Assembly: GCA_050288105.1 (NCBI GenBank)
Contig: JBNKDE010000018.1
Location: 1 to 64,000, forward strand
Direction: 5' to 3'
Origin: JACNJF01 sp050288105
GTDB lineage: Bacteria > Pseudomonadota > Gammaproteobacteria > GCA-001735895
Length of the DNA stretch: 64,000 nucleotides
Program-made: the position numbers and the translations under genes
The notes under the pieces: generated by a model
Databases searched by the model: none
The model's input: only the letters and a program-made list of their open reading frames with translations
Told to the model about the DNA's origin: nothing
Part shown: positions 1-7,571 of the stretch, one piece after another
Layout: every line of letters begins with the position of its first letter
How positions within the stretch are numbered: the first letter of the stretch is position 1

Positions 1-1
1 A

Positions 2-148
2 GCCTCCACCGGACCAGAGAAGGCCATCTCCCCAGTTGAGATTGATTTGATGAATAAAAATAACTGGGACAGCAGTGAGTCTGACCCCATCGATCACCCC
101 ATCGATCTTATGACCCCGTCGATCTGGCCTGACCCCAACGATCCATAG
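2..148 (+). CDS. 3' end of an unidentified coding region (partial)
   Basis: One reading frame stays open from the left edge to a TAG at 146-148, giving the last 48 residues of a possible protein that begins outside the window. The tail is rich in Asp, Pro and Ile because it is encoded by the short DNA repeat listed separately. I do not recognise the protein. A transposase-type or hypothetical C-terminus is possible, but nothing in the sequence proves it, and the frame could be open by chance. Confidence 0.25.
   Translation, partial: ASTGPEKAISPVEIDLMNKNNWDSSESDPIDHPIDLMTPSIWPDPNDP
83..143. repeat. Degenerate tandem repeat, about 12 bp unit
   Basis: Four copies of a CCCC-N2-CGATC core occur at 83-95, 96-107, 112-124 and 131-143, three of them beginning GACCCC. 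The two central positions vary (AT, AT, GT, AA). The first two copies abut; the others are spaced by 4 and 6 bp. The array lies inside the possible C-terminal coding tail and ends shortly before an AT-rich gap. No further gene is visible between 149 and 253. Confidence 0.6.
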
Positions 149-253
149 AAAAATGGATGGTTTAAGCCTGTATAGCCTACTGTTCTGAGATAAAATGCCC
201 GTGCAAACAATAGCTTATTTAGGTTCGACCCGAATGTCTCAAAAAAACTAAAA

Positions 254-3200
254 CTAATTACCAACCAGTACTATTGAATGATTTTGGCTAACGTAGCTTG
301 TTAATTGAGTTTTAAGTAAATCTAGTTTTTCTTCCGCAAGCTGACCAGCCCATTGATCATTTGAGAGATTGTTTAGGCATTTGTGGTAGATCAATCCAGT
401 AATAAGACGTTCATCTCTCTCCTTCAATGATTCTTCTATTGCTATCTTGAAAAGTTGATTCGATGCATTAGGTGTAATTGCATTATCTAAAATGATTTTG
501 TAAAAAAAATCAGCTAAAACATCTGCTGATAGCTGATCATCTATTCCATACTCTTTTGATAATGTCAGATCTAACCTCCAAAAATATAGGTTATTAGGGT
601 TAAAAGTGATGATATTTTCAGTTGATTTTATAAATACTGATTCGAATAAATCATTAGCCGAGAGAGGCAATAAGCGAAATCGATAGCTGGCTAGCAACCT
701 AAAATATCTAAGGTATTCATCCCAACAAATTATTTTTCTATCGAGAAGGCATCTCACAAGTGAAATAGAAGAAAAATAAGCAGGTGCGTCTCGTATATCT
801 TGCTCAGAAAGTGCATTAATCATTATCGAGTCATCTGAGAATATTAAAGCATCAGATTCTTGAGCTATACGATAAGCATCAGCAAAATAGGCTGGTAAAA
901 GTTTATCTATTGTATTTTCTTCATTATTTAGATGAATCTCCCCAATTTCCTTAGTTACCAAATTATCAAGAATATTTGCTGATGAAAGTAGTTTGTTTTT
1001 TAAAGACAATTCTTTTTCTAAATCTTTAGGTATAAATTCAAGCCCATCTTTTCCTATATTCGCTCGCCCTATGCTTCCTTCACTTTGGTGCAAATAGTTT
1101 GCAACTTCCCTCAACATTCGGAGTACTGATGTAGGTACGATAAGATTTTTAATCTCCTTTACCACCTTTTCAAGAAGACCTGACTCCGCGAGCATTAAAG
1201 ACGCCAAGCCGTCTATTACACATTGATTTCCAGATAGTGCATTTCGTGATGCACTGTATTGATTGTTAATTTCTACATGACCTCCAAGATTGCAGTGAAT
1301 ATACCCCTTTCCCATGCTGGTGATTTTTGATATTGCATTCCCTATACCTCCTTCAATTCTGCATAAAAGAGAGAATGGCAATAGTTGAGTACTATAAGAC
1401 TCAAAAAACTTATCACTTTTCTGGTATATTTCCTCATAAAATCTTATAAAGTTCTCTTGATCGAAATCACCGTCTTCAGTGATTACGTTCACAGACCAAA
1501 TTGGAGCATTTCCTATCCTGGCCGACTCAGCTACTTCTTCATGTGATCGCACATATAAATAGCCTAACGCGCTAAACACATACTGTATTCTATGGGTATC
1601 CACCTGTTTAGAAAATCGCTCGCCAGGCCATTGAATCTCCTCTCCAAGCATTCTATTTACTAATGCGTTATAAGTATCTGTTCCTTTAGATACAGGCTCA
1701 GCACCCAAGCTCATATCTTCGCTTCCTAGAAAAAACCATCCCGGATTGAAACCTTCTATTTTTACGAAGCAACCATCTTCTATGAATTTTCTATTTTCTA
1801 TCTCTTGATTAAACTCTTTAGAAATTTCGACCAATGTCATATATGCGGACACATACATTTTTGAGGAGAAATCCCTAGAAAATTCAAAAGCGTTTAACAA
1901 AGAATAAAGAGATCGTGTGTATTTGTTGCTAAAGCTTGTTCTCAAATATAAATCTGCAAAAAATAGAGATAAACCGAATGAAAAGTTTTCTAAAGGTATA
2001 TTTTCATAAATGGCACATGCTCTGTCAGGGTCTCCTGTTAACTTGCATGACTCTCCTAAAATATAGATGCAATTCTCTAAGTTTTTTTTACCAAGATCAG
2101 ATAGGTTACTCAAGGCTTTTTCGGCGTAAATTATCGCGGAACTATCATCTCCTTTGGTATGGTAGGCATACGCCAGCTGAGCAAATAACTGTGTTTTATT
2201 AAATTCACTTAATGAGTGATTTTCTAAGATCGATGCTGCTCGAACAAACATGCTCCAGCGTTCATTCTTATATGAGAGCATTGCGATACTCTCTAAGGCT
2301 CTTGCGTTTGCAATATTAAGATCCAATTTTGAAATCAATTTTACACCTTCTTCCTCCAATCCAACCTGAGTCATAAGCCTGACTTTCCTAAATAGGAGTT
2401 CTTGTTCGAACTTCTCTTCTACGTCTCCGTTCTCTAAAATATTCAACTGCAAATAAGGGTCTGGTATAGAATCAGAAAAGTCAAAGAAGAAATATGGATC
2501 GCTGATTTCTTGAAGAATTTTTGATATGTTTGACACATCATTATTTTCAAGTTCTATGATCAACGAACTTAATTCCTTCGAGTCTATTAAATCTAAAAAT
2601 TCACATAAGCTAGCTTTATCCACTTCATTACTTAGAGCTGAGTTGAATAGAGTTTTCGCAGTTTCAATAGATGCCTTCACTTTGGATGTGTAGATCTTTT
2701 CAACAATTTCGCGCCATTGATTATTAGTAATTGACACATGACTCAGCAGGCTAGGAAGAATTGTGTTTATAAAATTGTCGAAGTAACATTCTGTGATATT
2801 AGATACCAAACGATCTTTAATGATAGACAGATTTCCAACTTTTAAATTCTGCATTGTAGAGCTAAAGCCCAATCTAATCTCTTGCATCCCCCAAGAAATA
2901 GCATCTCTTGTGGAAAGTGGATCTTTTTCTAAAAGCCTTTTGCCCTCAACGTCAACGAATTCTATTCCTGCATTAACTGAACCAATTGTTATTTCTGATT
3001 TATATAAATCATTAGTTTTAAACATAACTCTGAATAGACAAGGTCTAGGTGAACATGGAAGCTCCTTTTCCCAAAGGTCTAACAGCTCATCTCTTCGCTC
3101 ATTATCTCCCATTTGTTCACAAAATAGAGCTTGCTGACACAGAAATTGACCAATGACCCTAGGATCACTAGATTTATTCATATTTAAAATTTCATTATCT

Positions 3201-4036
3201 GGTATTTCTCCTCGTTTATGCATTTCACGATACTTTAATAAGAGATACCCAGGGTGATCCGGTTCTGATAGTTCCACCACCTTTTTAATACTTTCAAATT
3301 CATCTGAATCATCTGGAGCTCTCTCGCAAAATTCTAGATACGTTACTAGGGCATCAGTTTCTTGAGGTCTAGCCCTTATTAAAGACAGTAGTTGTGCTTT
3401 TGCTTCAATTACGCGCTCCAGATGAAAATCTAATCTAGCACTCAAGACATTGGATTTAAACTTTAAATCCGAATCAATTGAATCGAGTAAAAACAAATCT
3501 ATTTGGGAAAGAACAATTCTAGCTTCAGATATTAATAACCTTTTTAAAAGTTCGTCACAGACTTCCAAAAGTCGATTAATAATTTGGCTAGAAACCTTTA
3601 TTTCTGAAGATAAATCATTCTGAAAATTATTGAATAAGGACTCGATTCCATCTTTAACATCTTGGGGGATATATTGCGATTTTTTATTTACACTCTTTGC
3701 CCATTTCTCATGATCGTTTTTCCAAGAACGCAATAGTTCAACTGTGAACATTTCGCTATGCTCAACATTGTCAATGATTTTATGGTGCTTTTCACAGAGG
3801 TATATGAGATTTGAATCACGCTTCCTATCCTCCAGAGAAGTAGTGTAATCTTCTCTAGGGTGGCTCCCAACTTTTCTTGGAATAATATGTGCACACTCCC
3901 CAAGACGGGTTTTATTAGAGTCGATCCTTTCATTACAGTCTGGAGCGGCACAAATTCCTAATCCATCTGATAATACCTGTCGTTTCACCTTCTCTGAAAC
4001 TGCGCCAGAATCCACTCCATCTTTCAAAGTACTCAT
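254..4036 (-). CDS. Large HNH - TPR/helical - GreA/B-C-like - PIN multidomain protein
   Basis: This 1,260-residue protein has no family name that I can assign as a whole. Residues about 20-115 form an HNH module with Cys29/Cys34, a C-A-H motif at His50 and a C-x2-H-H at Cys81/His84/His85. Residues about 150-750 are helical, with recognisable TPR-like helix pairs near 580-690. Residues about 750-840 resemble the GreA/GreB C-terminal fold, including an S-K-G-T-D-x4-L-V-N-R-M-L-G-E-E stretch. Residues about 935-1130 look like a PIN nuclease: Asp942 after a hydrophobic strand, Glu977, Asp1053 and a S-D-D motif at Asp1068/Asp1069. There is no signal peptide or membrane segment. The frame extends upstream to 4195, but those extra 53 codons resemble no domain, and a possible promoter lies within them, so ATG at 4036 is preferred. 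The gene is clearly more AT-rich than its housekeeping neighbours, suggesting transfer. Two nuclease-type domains around a repeat scaffold suggest a conflict or defence effector; that is inference. Confidence 0.8.
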   Translation of the reverse strand: MSTLKDGVDSGAVSEKVKRQVLSDGLGICAAPDCNERIDSNKTRLGECAHIIPRKVGSHPREDYTTSLEDRKRDSNLIYLCEKHHKIIDNVEHSEMFTVELLRSWKNDHEKWAKSVNKKSQYIPQDVKDGIESLFNNFQNDLSSEIKVSSQIINRLLEVCDELLKRLLISEARIVLSQIDLFLLDSIDSDLKFKSNVLSARLDFHLERVIEAKAQLLSLIRARPQETDALVTYLEFCERAPDDSDEFESIKKVVELSEPDHPGYLLLKYREMHKRGEIPDNEILNMNKSSDPRVIGQFLCQQALFCEQMGDNERRDELLDLWEKELPCSPRPCLFRVMFKTNDLYKSEITIGSVNAGIEFVDVEGKRLLEKDPLSTRDAISWGMQEIRLGFSSTMQNLKVGNLSIIKDRLVSNITECYFDNFINTILPSLLSHVSITNNQWREIVEKIYTSKVKASIETAKTLFNSALSNEVDKASLCEFLDLIDSKELSSLIIELENNDVSNISKILQEISDPYFFFDFSDSIPDPYLQLNILENGDVEEKFEQELLFRKVRLMTQVGLEEEGVKLISKLDLNIANARALESIAMLSYKNERWSMFVRAASILENHSLSEFNKTQLFAQLAYAYHTKGDDSSAIIYAEKALSNLSDLGKKNLENCIYILGESCKLTGDPDRACAIYENIPLENFSFGLSLFFADLYLRTSFSNKYTRSLYSLLNAFEFSRDFSSKMYVSAYMTLVEISKEFNQEIENRKFIEDGCFVKIEGFNPGWFFLGSEDMSLGAEPVSKGTDTYNALVNRMLGEEIQWPGERFSKQVDTHRIQYVFSALGYLYVRSHEEVAESARIGNAPIWSVNVITEDGDFDQENFIRFYEEIYQKSDKFFESYSTQLLPFSLLCRIEGGIGNAISKITSMGKGYIHCNLGGHVEINNQYSASRNALSGNQCVIDGLASLMLAESGLLEKVVKEIKNLIVPTSVLRMLREVANYLHQSEGSIGRANIGKDGLEFIPKDLEKELSLKNKLLSSANILDNLVTKEIGEIHLNNEENTIDKLLPAYFADAYRIAQESDALIFSDDSIMINALSEQDIRDAPAYFSSISLVRCLLDRKIICWDEYLRYFRLLASYRFRLLPLSANDLFESVFIKSTENIITFNPNNLYFWRLDLTLSKEYGIDDQLSADVLADFFYKIILDNAITPNASNQLFKIAIEESLKERDERLITGLIYHKCLNNLSNDQWAGQLAEEKLDLLKTQLTSYVSQNHSIVLVGN

Positions 4037-4209
4037 TCCATACCCGCTTGCTTTGTTGATGTTCTTTTTGTATAAAATTTTCCCTAGTATAACAATACAA
4101 AGATCACAGTATAGTTTTGTCAGAACTCGGGAGCTGCAGTCAAGTCTTTTCTTCTGTCTCACCTCGGAATAATAATTCCACTTATCCACATTCAAAGACT
4201 TTTAGTCTT

Positions 4210-4241
4210 CTAAAGATTTCAAGCTTTGCTTGAATCTTTAG
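4210..4241. terminator. Inverted repeat 5' of the HNH-PIN gene
   Basis: Arms of 15 and 14 nt (4210-4224 and 4228-4241) pair around a 3-nt loop with a single bulged A. The hairpin is AT-rich and lies just outside the long open frame of the HNH-PIN gene. It could be a weak terminator isolating that gene from upstream transcription or the edge of a mobile segment. Neither strand shows a clean T-tract. Confidence 0.3.
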
Positions 4242-4833
4242 TTTATGCCCCCCCCTTTCAGGCCCGCGGCAAAAGTGCAGTCAAATCGGGGTAAATTCGC
4301 ACGACTGCATGGACGCAGGAGGTAGGGCAACACAGGAGTCAACGCCGAGGGATGCGAATTTAGGGACAGCCGCGTCAGGAACGCGTCTGGCCCGACCGCG
4401 ATTTGGCTGTGCTTTTGATGACAAAAATGTATGGAACATTTTTGAACGCACATCGTGCGGCCCGAAGGGTGTAGGGCAGGAAGCCTGAAATGGCCAAGGG
4501 ACTGTTGGGAAAGCGGTTTTTGCCTCTTTTCCCGCATTGAAAAGGGGCTCGCACGCGGGCACGACCTTGCTACGAAGAAAGGTCGAACTCAGCGTGTGAA
4601 ACAGCTATCCGGAAGGTTGATTTTATAAAACAAGATAAAGGGGAGGTGTCTTGGCTTACGTTACTTTTGTAATTTATGTCGGATGGCGCTTTGCTCGGCT
4701 CAGGCGTCCTGCTTCGCTCTACCTCTCCATAAAGGCGTCGGCAACTGCGTCCTGCGTTGCCCTACTATCTGGCATCCCTGCCAGGATTATTCGACCTACG
4801 CGGCAAGAACACGTTGAAAAATGAGGGGAGAAT
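4242..4833. other. Non-coding, repeat-like intergenic stretch
   Basis: About 590 bp with no convincing gene. Short open frames on the minus strand (near 4238-4562) have implausible composition and overlap each other. The DNA is G+C-richer than the HNH-PIN gene on its left and contains recurring words: GCGTCCTGC appears near 4704 and 4749, and CGGCAACTGCGT precedes the second. A CATCCCTGCC-like word lies near 4783. This wording resembles dispersed intergenic repeats of gammaproteobacteria, but copy number elsewhere cannot be seen from one window. Confidence 0.35.
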
Positions 4834-5150
4834 TGGTGGGCCCGGTAGGACTTGAACCTACGACCAATGGATTCACTTATTCTACTGCTTTCACAATAGC
4901 GTGGACTATATCATCACCCTCTGTAAAGGTAGGGTGTCGGACGCTAATGGTGTTTTACATGACAAGATCGTGCCAATCCACCTAGTCTCTGAACCTTCCT
5001 GACGCGCTTGCCAGGCTTGGCTGCTGATTGGCTTATCCCCTGAGGGACTTAGCTTTCCAGCAATTCATCCGATTTTTCCATATAGCATTACTGCTACAGG
5101 TCACACTTTTAGTATGAGTCCACTGCTCTAACCAACTGAGCTACAGGCCC
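4834..5150 (-). tRNA. ileX: tRNA-Ile2 (anticodon CAU), interrupted by a group I intron
   Basis: Exon 1 is 5114-5150 (37 nt) and exon 2 is 4834-4873 (40 nt including an encoded CCA). Joined, they give a 77-nt cloverleaf: a 7-bp acceptor stem with one T-G pair, a standard D arm (TAGCTCAGTTGG), a 5-bp anticodon stem closed by G-T, loop CTCATAA, and a T arm with GGTTCAA. A CAU anticodon means initiator, elongator Met or Ile2. The T arm and variable loop read like E. coli ileX, and ileX also lies beside rpoD in E. coli, so Ile2 is favoured; lysidine modification of C34 by TilS would then be needed. The exons are separated directly after the anticodon, so a functional tRNA requires intron splicing. 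Elongator tRNA-Met is the main alternative. Confidence 0.9.
4874..5113 (-). other. Group I self-splicing intron (240 nt, no ORF) in the tRNA anticodon loop
   Basis: The 240-nt insert divides the tRNA exactly between anticodon position 36 and position 37. Group I core elements are visible on the minus strand: an AATTGCTGG stretch at 5057-5065 followed by GCTAAGTCC at 5045-5053 (P3/P4/P5 region), an AGAGACTAGG segment at 4981-4990 containing the 5' strand of P7, and the partner TAGTCC at 4903-4908. The intron ends in G (4874), as the terminal guanosine should. Near its 5' end GTGA can pair with the last four exon bases TCAT, placing the required U-G wobble at the splice site (P1). There is no open frame for a homing endonuclease. 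The Azoarcus BH72 tRNA-Ile(CAU) intron (about 205 nt) is the known relative by position and size. Confidence 0.9.
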
Positions 5151-5154
5151 GAAA

Positions 5155-5167
5155 GCGGCGTATTTTA
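5155..5167 (-). promoter_or_regulatory. Likely tRNA promoter: -10 box with GC-rich discriminator
   Basis: Upstream of the tRNA on the minus strand, TAAAAT (5162-5167) is followed by a GC-rich discriminator (about 5155-5160) just before the tRNA 5' end. A GC-rich discriminator is typical of stable-RNA promoters under stringent control. The -35 element is poor. It is an inference from position and composition. Confidence 0.4.
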
Positions 5168-5261
5168 ACATCATTTTTTAAAGATTCATCTTATATTTTC
5201 CTATGTTGTTCGATCTCTAATACTGTGACAGAATGAGGTAACACTGACTTTTTGAATAGCA

Positions 5262-5630
5262 ATGGATTGCGTCATTTGTAATACGAAATTAATGGGGCGG
5301 CAGCGTAAATACTGCTCTCGAAAGTGCAAGAATGAAGCAGGTAATACCTCCTTTCAAAGCTATCTTGCTCAACAGAAAAGAGGGCGTGACCGAAAGGTTG
5401 AGCTAATTCTGCGGTATGGCGGCTGTTGTGTTCAATGTGGTTATGCGAAAAACTTTTCAGCTCTTGAGTTTCATCACGTTAACTCGGAAACCAAAGCTTT
5501 TCAGCTGGATCTTCGCTCGCTTTCAAATAGAAAATGGAGTGTGGTGCTAGAGGAGGCAGAAAAATGTATTCTGCTTTGTTCAAATTGCCATGCCGAGTTG
5601 CACAACCCAGATTGTGCACTCGGCGGCTAA
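5262..5630 (+). CDS. Small free-standing HNH endonuclease-like protein
   Basis: 122 residues. The N-terminus has a C-x2-C / C-x3-C zinc site (Cys3, Cys6, Cys18, Cys22), as in many small HNH proteins. The second half has C-x2-C at Cys55/Cys58, an E-F-H-H motif near 69-72 and a C-S-N-C-H-A-E-L-H segment near 106-114, which together form an HNH/beta-beta-alpha-metal fold. There is no membrane segment. It lies 111 bp from the intron-bearing tRNA, on the opposite strand, and converges on rpoD. Such proteins can be nicking or homing enzymes or simply unassigned HNH proteins; a role in intron mobility is speculation. No strong ribosome binding site precedes the ATG. Confidence 0.75.
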   Translation: MDCVICNTKLMGRQRKYCSRKCKNEAGNTSFQSYLAQQKRGRDRKVELILRYGGCCVQCGYAKNFSALEFHHVNSETKAFQLDLRSLSNRKWSVVLEEAEKCILLCSNCHAELHNPDCALGG

Positions 5631-5637
5631 TCTTTTT
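5592..5637 (+). terminator. Rho-independent terminator overlapping the 3' end of the small HNH gene
   Basis: A 13-bp stem with one bulged T (arms 5592-5605 and 5612-5624, loop CCCAGA) is followed within 7 bases by a run of six T. The stem lies inside the last codons and the stop, so the C-terminal residues and the terminator share sequence. On the rpoD strand no T-tract follows, so it serves the + strand. Confidence 0.7.
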
Positions 5638-7484
5638 TAATCCGCGTCAATAAAGCTTCTTAATTGCTCTGATCGACTTGGATGACGTAGCTTACGCAGT
5701 GCCTTGGCTTCGATCTGACGAATACGTTCACGCGTGACATCGAACTGTTTTCCAACTTCTTCCAGCGTGTGATCGGTGTTCATGTCGATACCGAAGCGCA
5801 TGCGTAATACCTTGGCTTCTCTAGGTGTCAGACTGGACAGGATTTCACGGGTCGATTCAGAGAGTCCGGCATTAGTTGCGGTATCCGCAGGCAATAGCAC
5901 ATTGGTGTCTTCGATGAAATCACCCAGGTGCGAATCTTCGTCATCACCGATTGGGGTTTCCATTGAGATAGGCTCTTTGGAAATCTTAAGCACCTTACGT
6001 ACCTTGTCTTCCGGCATGTCCATGCGCTCTGCCAGTTCTTCCGGCAGCGGTTCGCGTCCCAGTTCCTGTAGCATCTGGCGTGAGATACGGTTCAGCTTGT
6101 TGATCGTTTCGATCATGTGTACCGGGATACGGATGGTACGTGCCTGATCCGCGATGGAACGAGTGATTGCCTGTCTTATCCACCAGGTTGCATAGGTGGA
6201 GAACTTGTAACCACGACGGTATTCGAATTTGTCTACCGCTTTCATCAGGCCGATGTTGCCTTCCTGGATCAGGTCGAGGAATTGCAAACCACGGTTGGTG
6301 TATTTTTTGGCGATAGAAATAACCAGACGCAGGTTGGCTTCGATCATTTCTTTCTTGGCGCGACGTGCCTTGGCTTCGCCAATCGACATCTTGCGGTTGA
6401 TTTCCTTGATGTCGTGGATTTTCAGGCGTGAAGACTTTTCAATAGACAGCAGTCGTTTTTGATGACGGGTGACTTCGTCACGTACCTCTTCGAGGTTACC
6501 GGCGTATTCTTTTCCGGCGTTAATGTGTTCAACCAGCCATTCCAGATTGGTTTCGTTCTGTTTGAATGAGTTGATAAAGTCTTTACGTGGCATGTGCGCC
6601 TGGTTGACGCAGATATCCAGAATAGCGCGTTCGTTGGAACGAATACGCGTAATAATGTCTTTCAGGTTGTTACCTAACTCATCTACGAAGGAGGGTAACA
6701 GCTTGATTTCCATCAGCAGCTTGACCGTTTCGTCGAGCAGCTTTTCGGTCTTTTTGGCATCGCCAGCTTTTGATGCTTCCATCGTTTTGGCAAAGCTTTT
6801 TTCGATGGCACTGAAACGCAGTTCTGCTTCTTCCGGGTCCAGGCCGGTATCTGGCTCTACTGCATCATCATCGTCGTCATCGTCGGCTTCGCTGTCAGTA
6901 TCGCTATCATCTTCTTCGTCGTCATTGCTCTGAGAAGAAGCAGGTATGGGGATGGCATTTGGGTCTTCGTTTGGATCGACGTATCCCACAATCAGGTCAG
7001 TCAGCTTGGTCTTTTCGTCACGTACTTCCTGGTAACGTTCGAGAATGATTTCCATGGTGTCTGGATAACGTGCCAGTGCAGACATGGCCTGGTTGAGGCC
7101 GTCTTCAATTCGGCGGGCAATTTTGATTTCGCCTTCACGGGTGAGGAGTTCTACAGTACCCATTTCGCGCATATACATACGCACAGGGTCAGTGGTACGA
7201 CCGAATTCGCTATCCAGAGAGGCCAGAGCAGCAGCAGCTTCTTCGACTGCATCTTCGTCAGGTTCATTCTCGGCATCATTGAGAATGTCATCGGCATCTT
7301 CGGTTGGTGCGCTTTCGTGCACCTTGATGCCCATGTCGTTAATCATGCGAATGATGTCTTCTATCTGTTCGGGTTCTACGATTCCGTCAGGTAGGTGGTC
7401 ATTGACCTCGGTATAAGTCAAATACCCTTGCTCTTTGCCTCTGGCGATGAGCTCTTTTAAGCTGGATTGCTGATTTTTATCCAT
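5637..7484 (-). CDS. rpoD: RNA polymerase sigma factor RpoD (sigma-70)
   Basis: The housekeeping sigma factor directs core RNA polymerase to -10/-35 promoters. At 615 residues it matches the usual gammaproteobacterial length (613 in E. coli). Region 1.1 is at the N-terminus, a strongly acidic non-conserved region follows (Asp/Glu-rich near residues 185-215), then region 2 with the F-S-T-Y-A-T-W-W-I-R-Q-A motif, region 3, and region 4 with a helix-turn-helix ending in the R-E-R-I-R-Q-I-E signature. It lies directly downstream of dnaG on the same strand, as in the classical macromolecular synthesis operon. rpsU and yqeY, which normally precede dnaG, are about 17 kb away. The start is an ATG with an AGGTCACC sequence just upstream. 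Confidence 0.98.
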   Translation of the reverse strand: MDKNQQSSLKELIARGKEQGYLTYTEVNDHLPDGIVEPEQIEDIIRMINDMGIKVHESAPTEDADDILNDAENEPDEDAVEEAAAALASLDSEFGRTTDPVRMYMREMGTVELLTREGEIKIARRIEDGLNQAMSALARYPDTMEIILERYQEVRDEKTKLTDLIVGYVDPNEDPNAIPIPASSQSNDDEEDDSDTDSEADDDDDDDAVEPDTGLDPEEAELRFSAIEKSFAKTMEASKAGDAKKTEKLLDETVKLLMEIKLLPSFVDELGNNLKDIITRIRSNERAILDICVNQAHMPRKDFINSFKQNETNLEWLVEHINAGKEYAGNLEEVRDEVTRHQKRLLSIEKSSRLKIHDIKEINRKMSIGEAKARRAKKEMIEANLRLVISIAKKYTNRGLQFLDLIQEGNIGLMKAVDKFEYRRGYKFSTYATWWIRQAITRSIADQARTIRIPVHMIETINKLNRISRQMLQELGREPLPEELAERMDMPEDKVRKVLKISKEPISMETPIGDDEDSHLGDFIEDTNVLLPADTATNAGLSESTREILSSLTPREAKVLRMRFGIDMNTDHTLEEVGKQFDVTRERIRQIEAKALRKLRHPSRSEQLRSFIDAD

Positions 7485-7571
7485 GGTGACCTGTAGAAGA
7501 TGAAAGAAAAAAGTTCAAATGAACTGACCAGTATATAAGGTTTTGCTGATTTTTCCAAAATTAATAATGAA

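Noticed and set aside
254..4195. Longer start for the HNH-PIN gene
   Set aside because: The extra 53 residues have no domain, and a promoter-like region lies within that DNA; the ATG at 4036 fits the HNH module better.
4238..4562. Two overlapping minus-strand open frames of 93-99 codons
   Set aside because: They overlap each other in different frames, have no ribosome binding site or domain, and lie in a repeat-like non-coding stretch.
4834..5150. tRNA gene broken by an insertion (pseudogene)
   Set aside because: The insert has group I core elements and precise splice-compatible ends, and both halves are intact, so splicing is the better explanation.
1..5262. Complete integrative island at the tRNA
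   Set aside because: No integrase, excisionase or duplicated tRNA end is visible; only composition and position suggest transfer.
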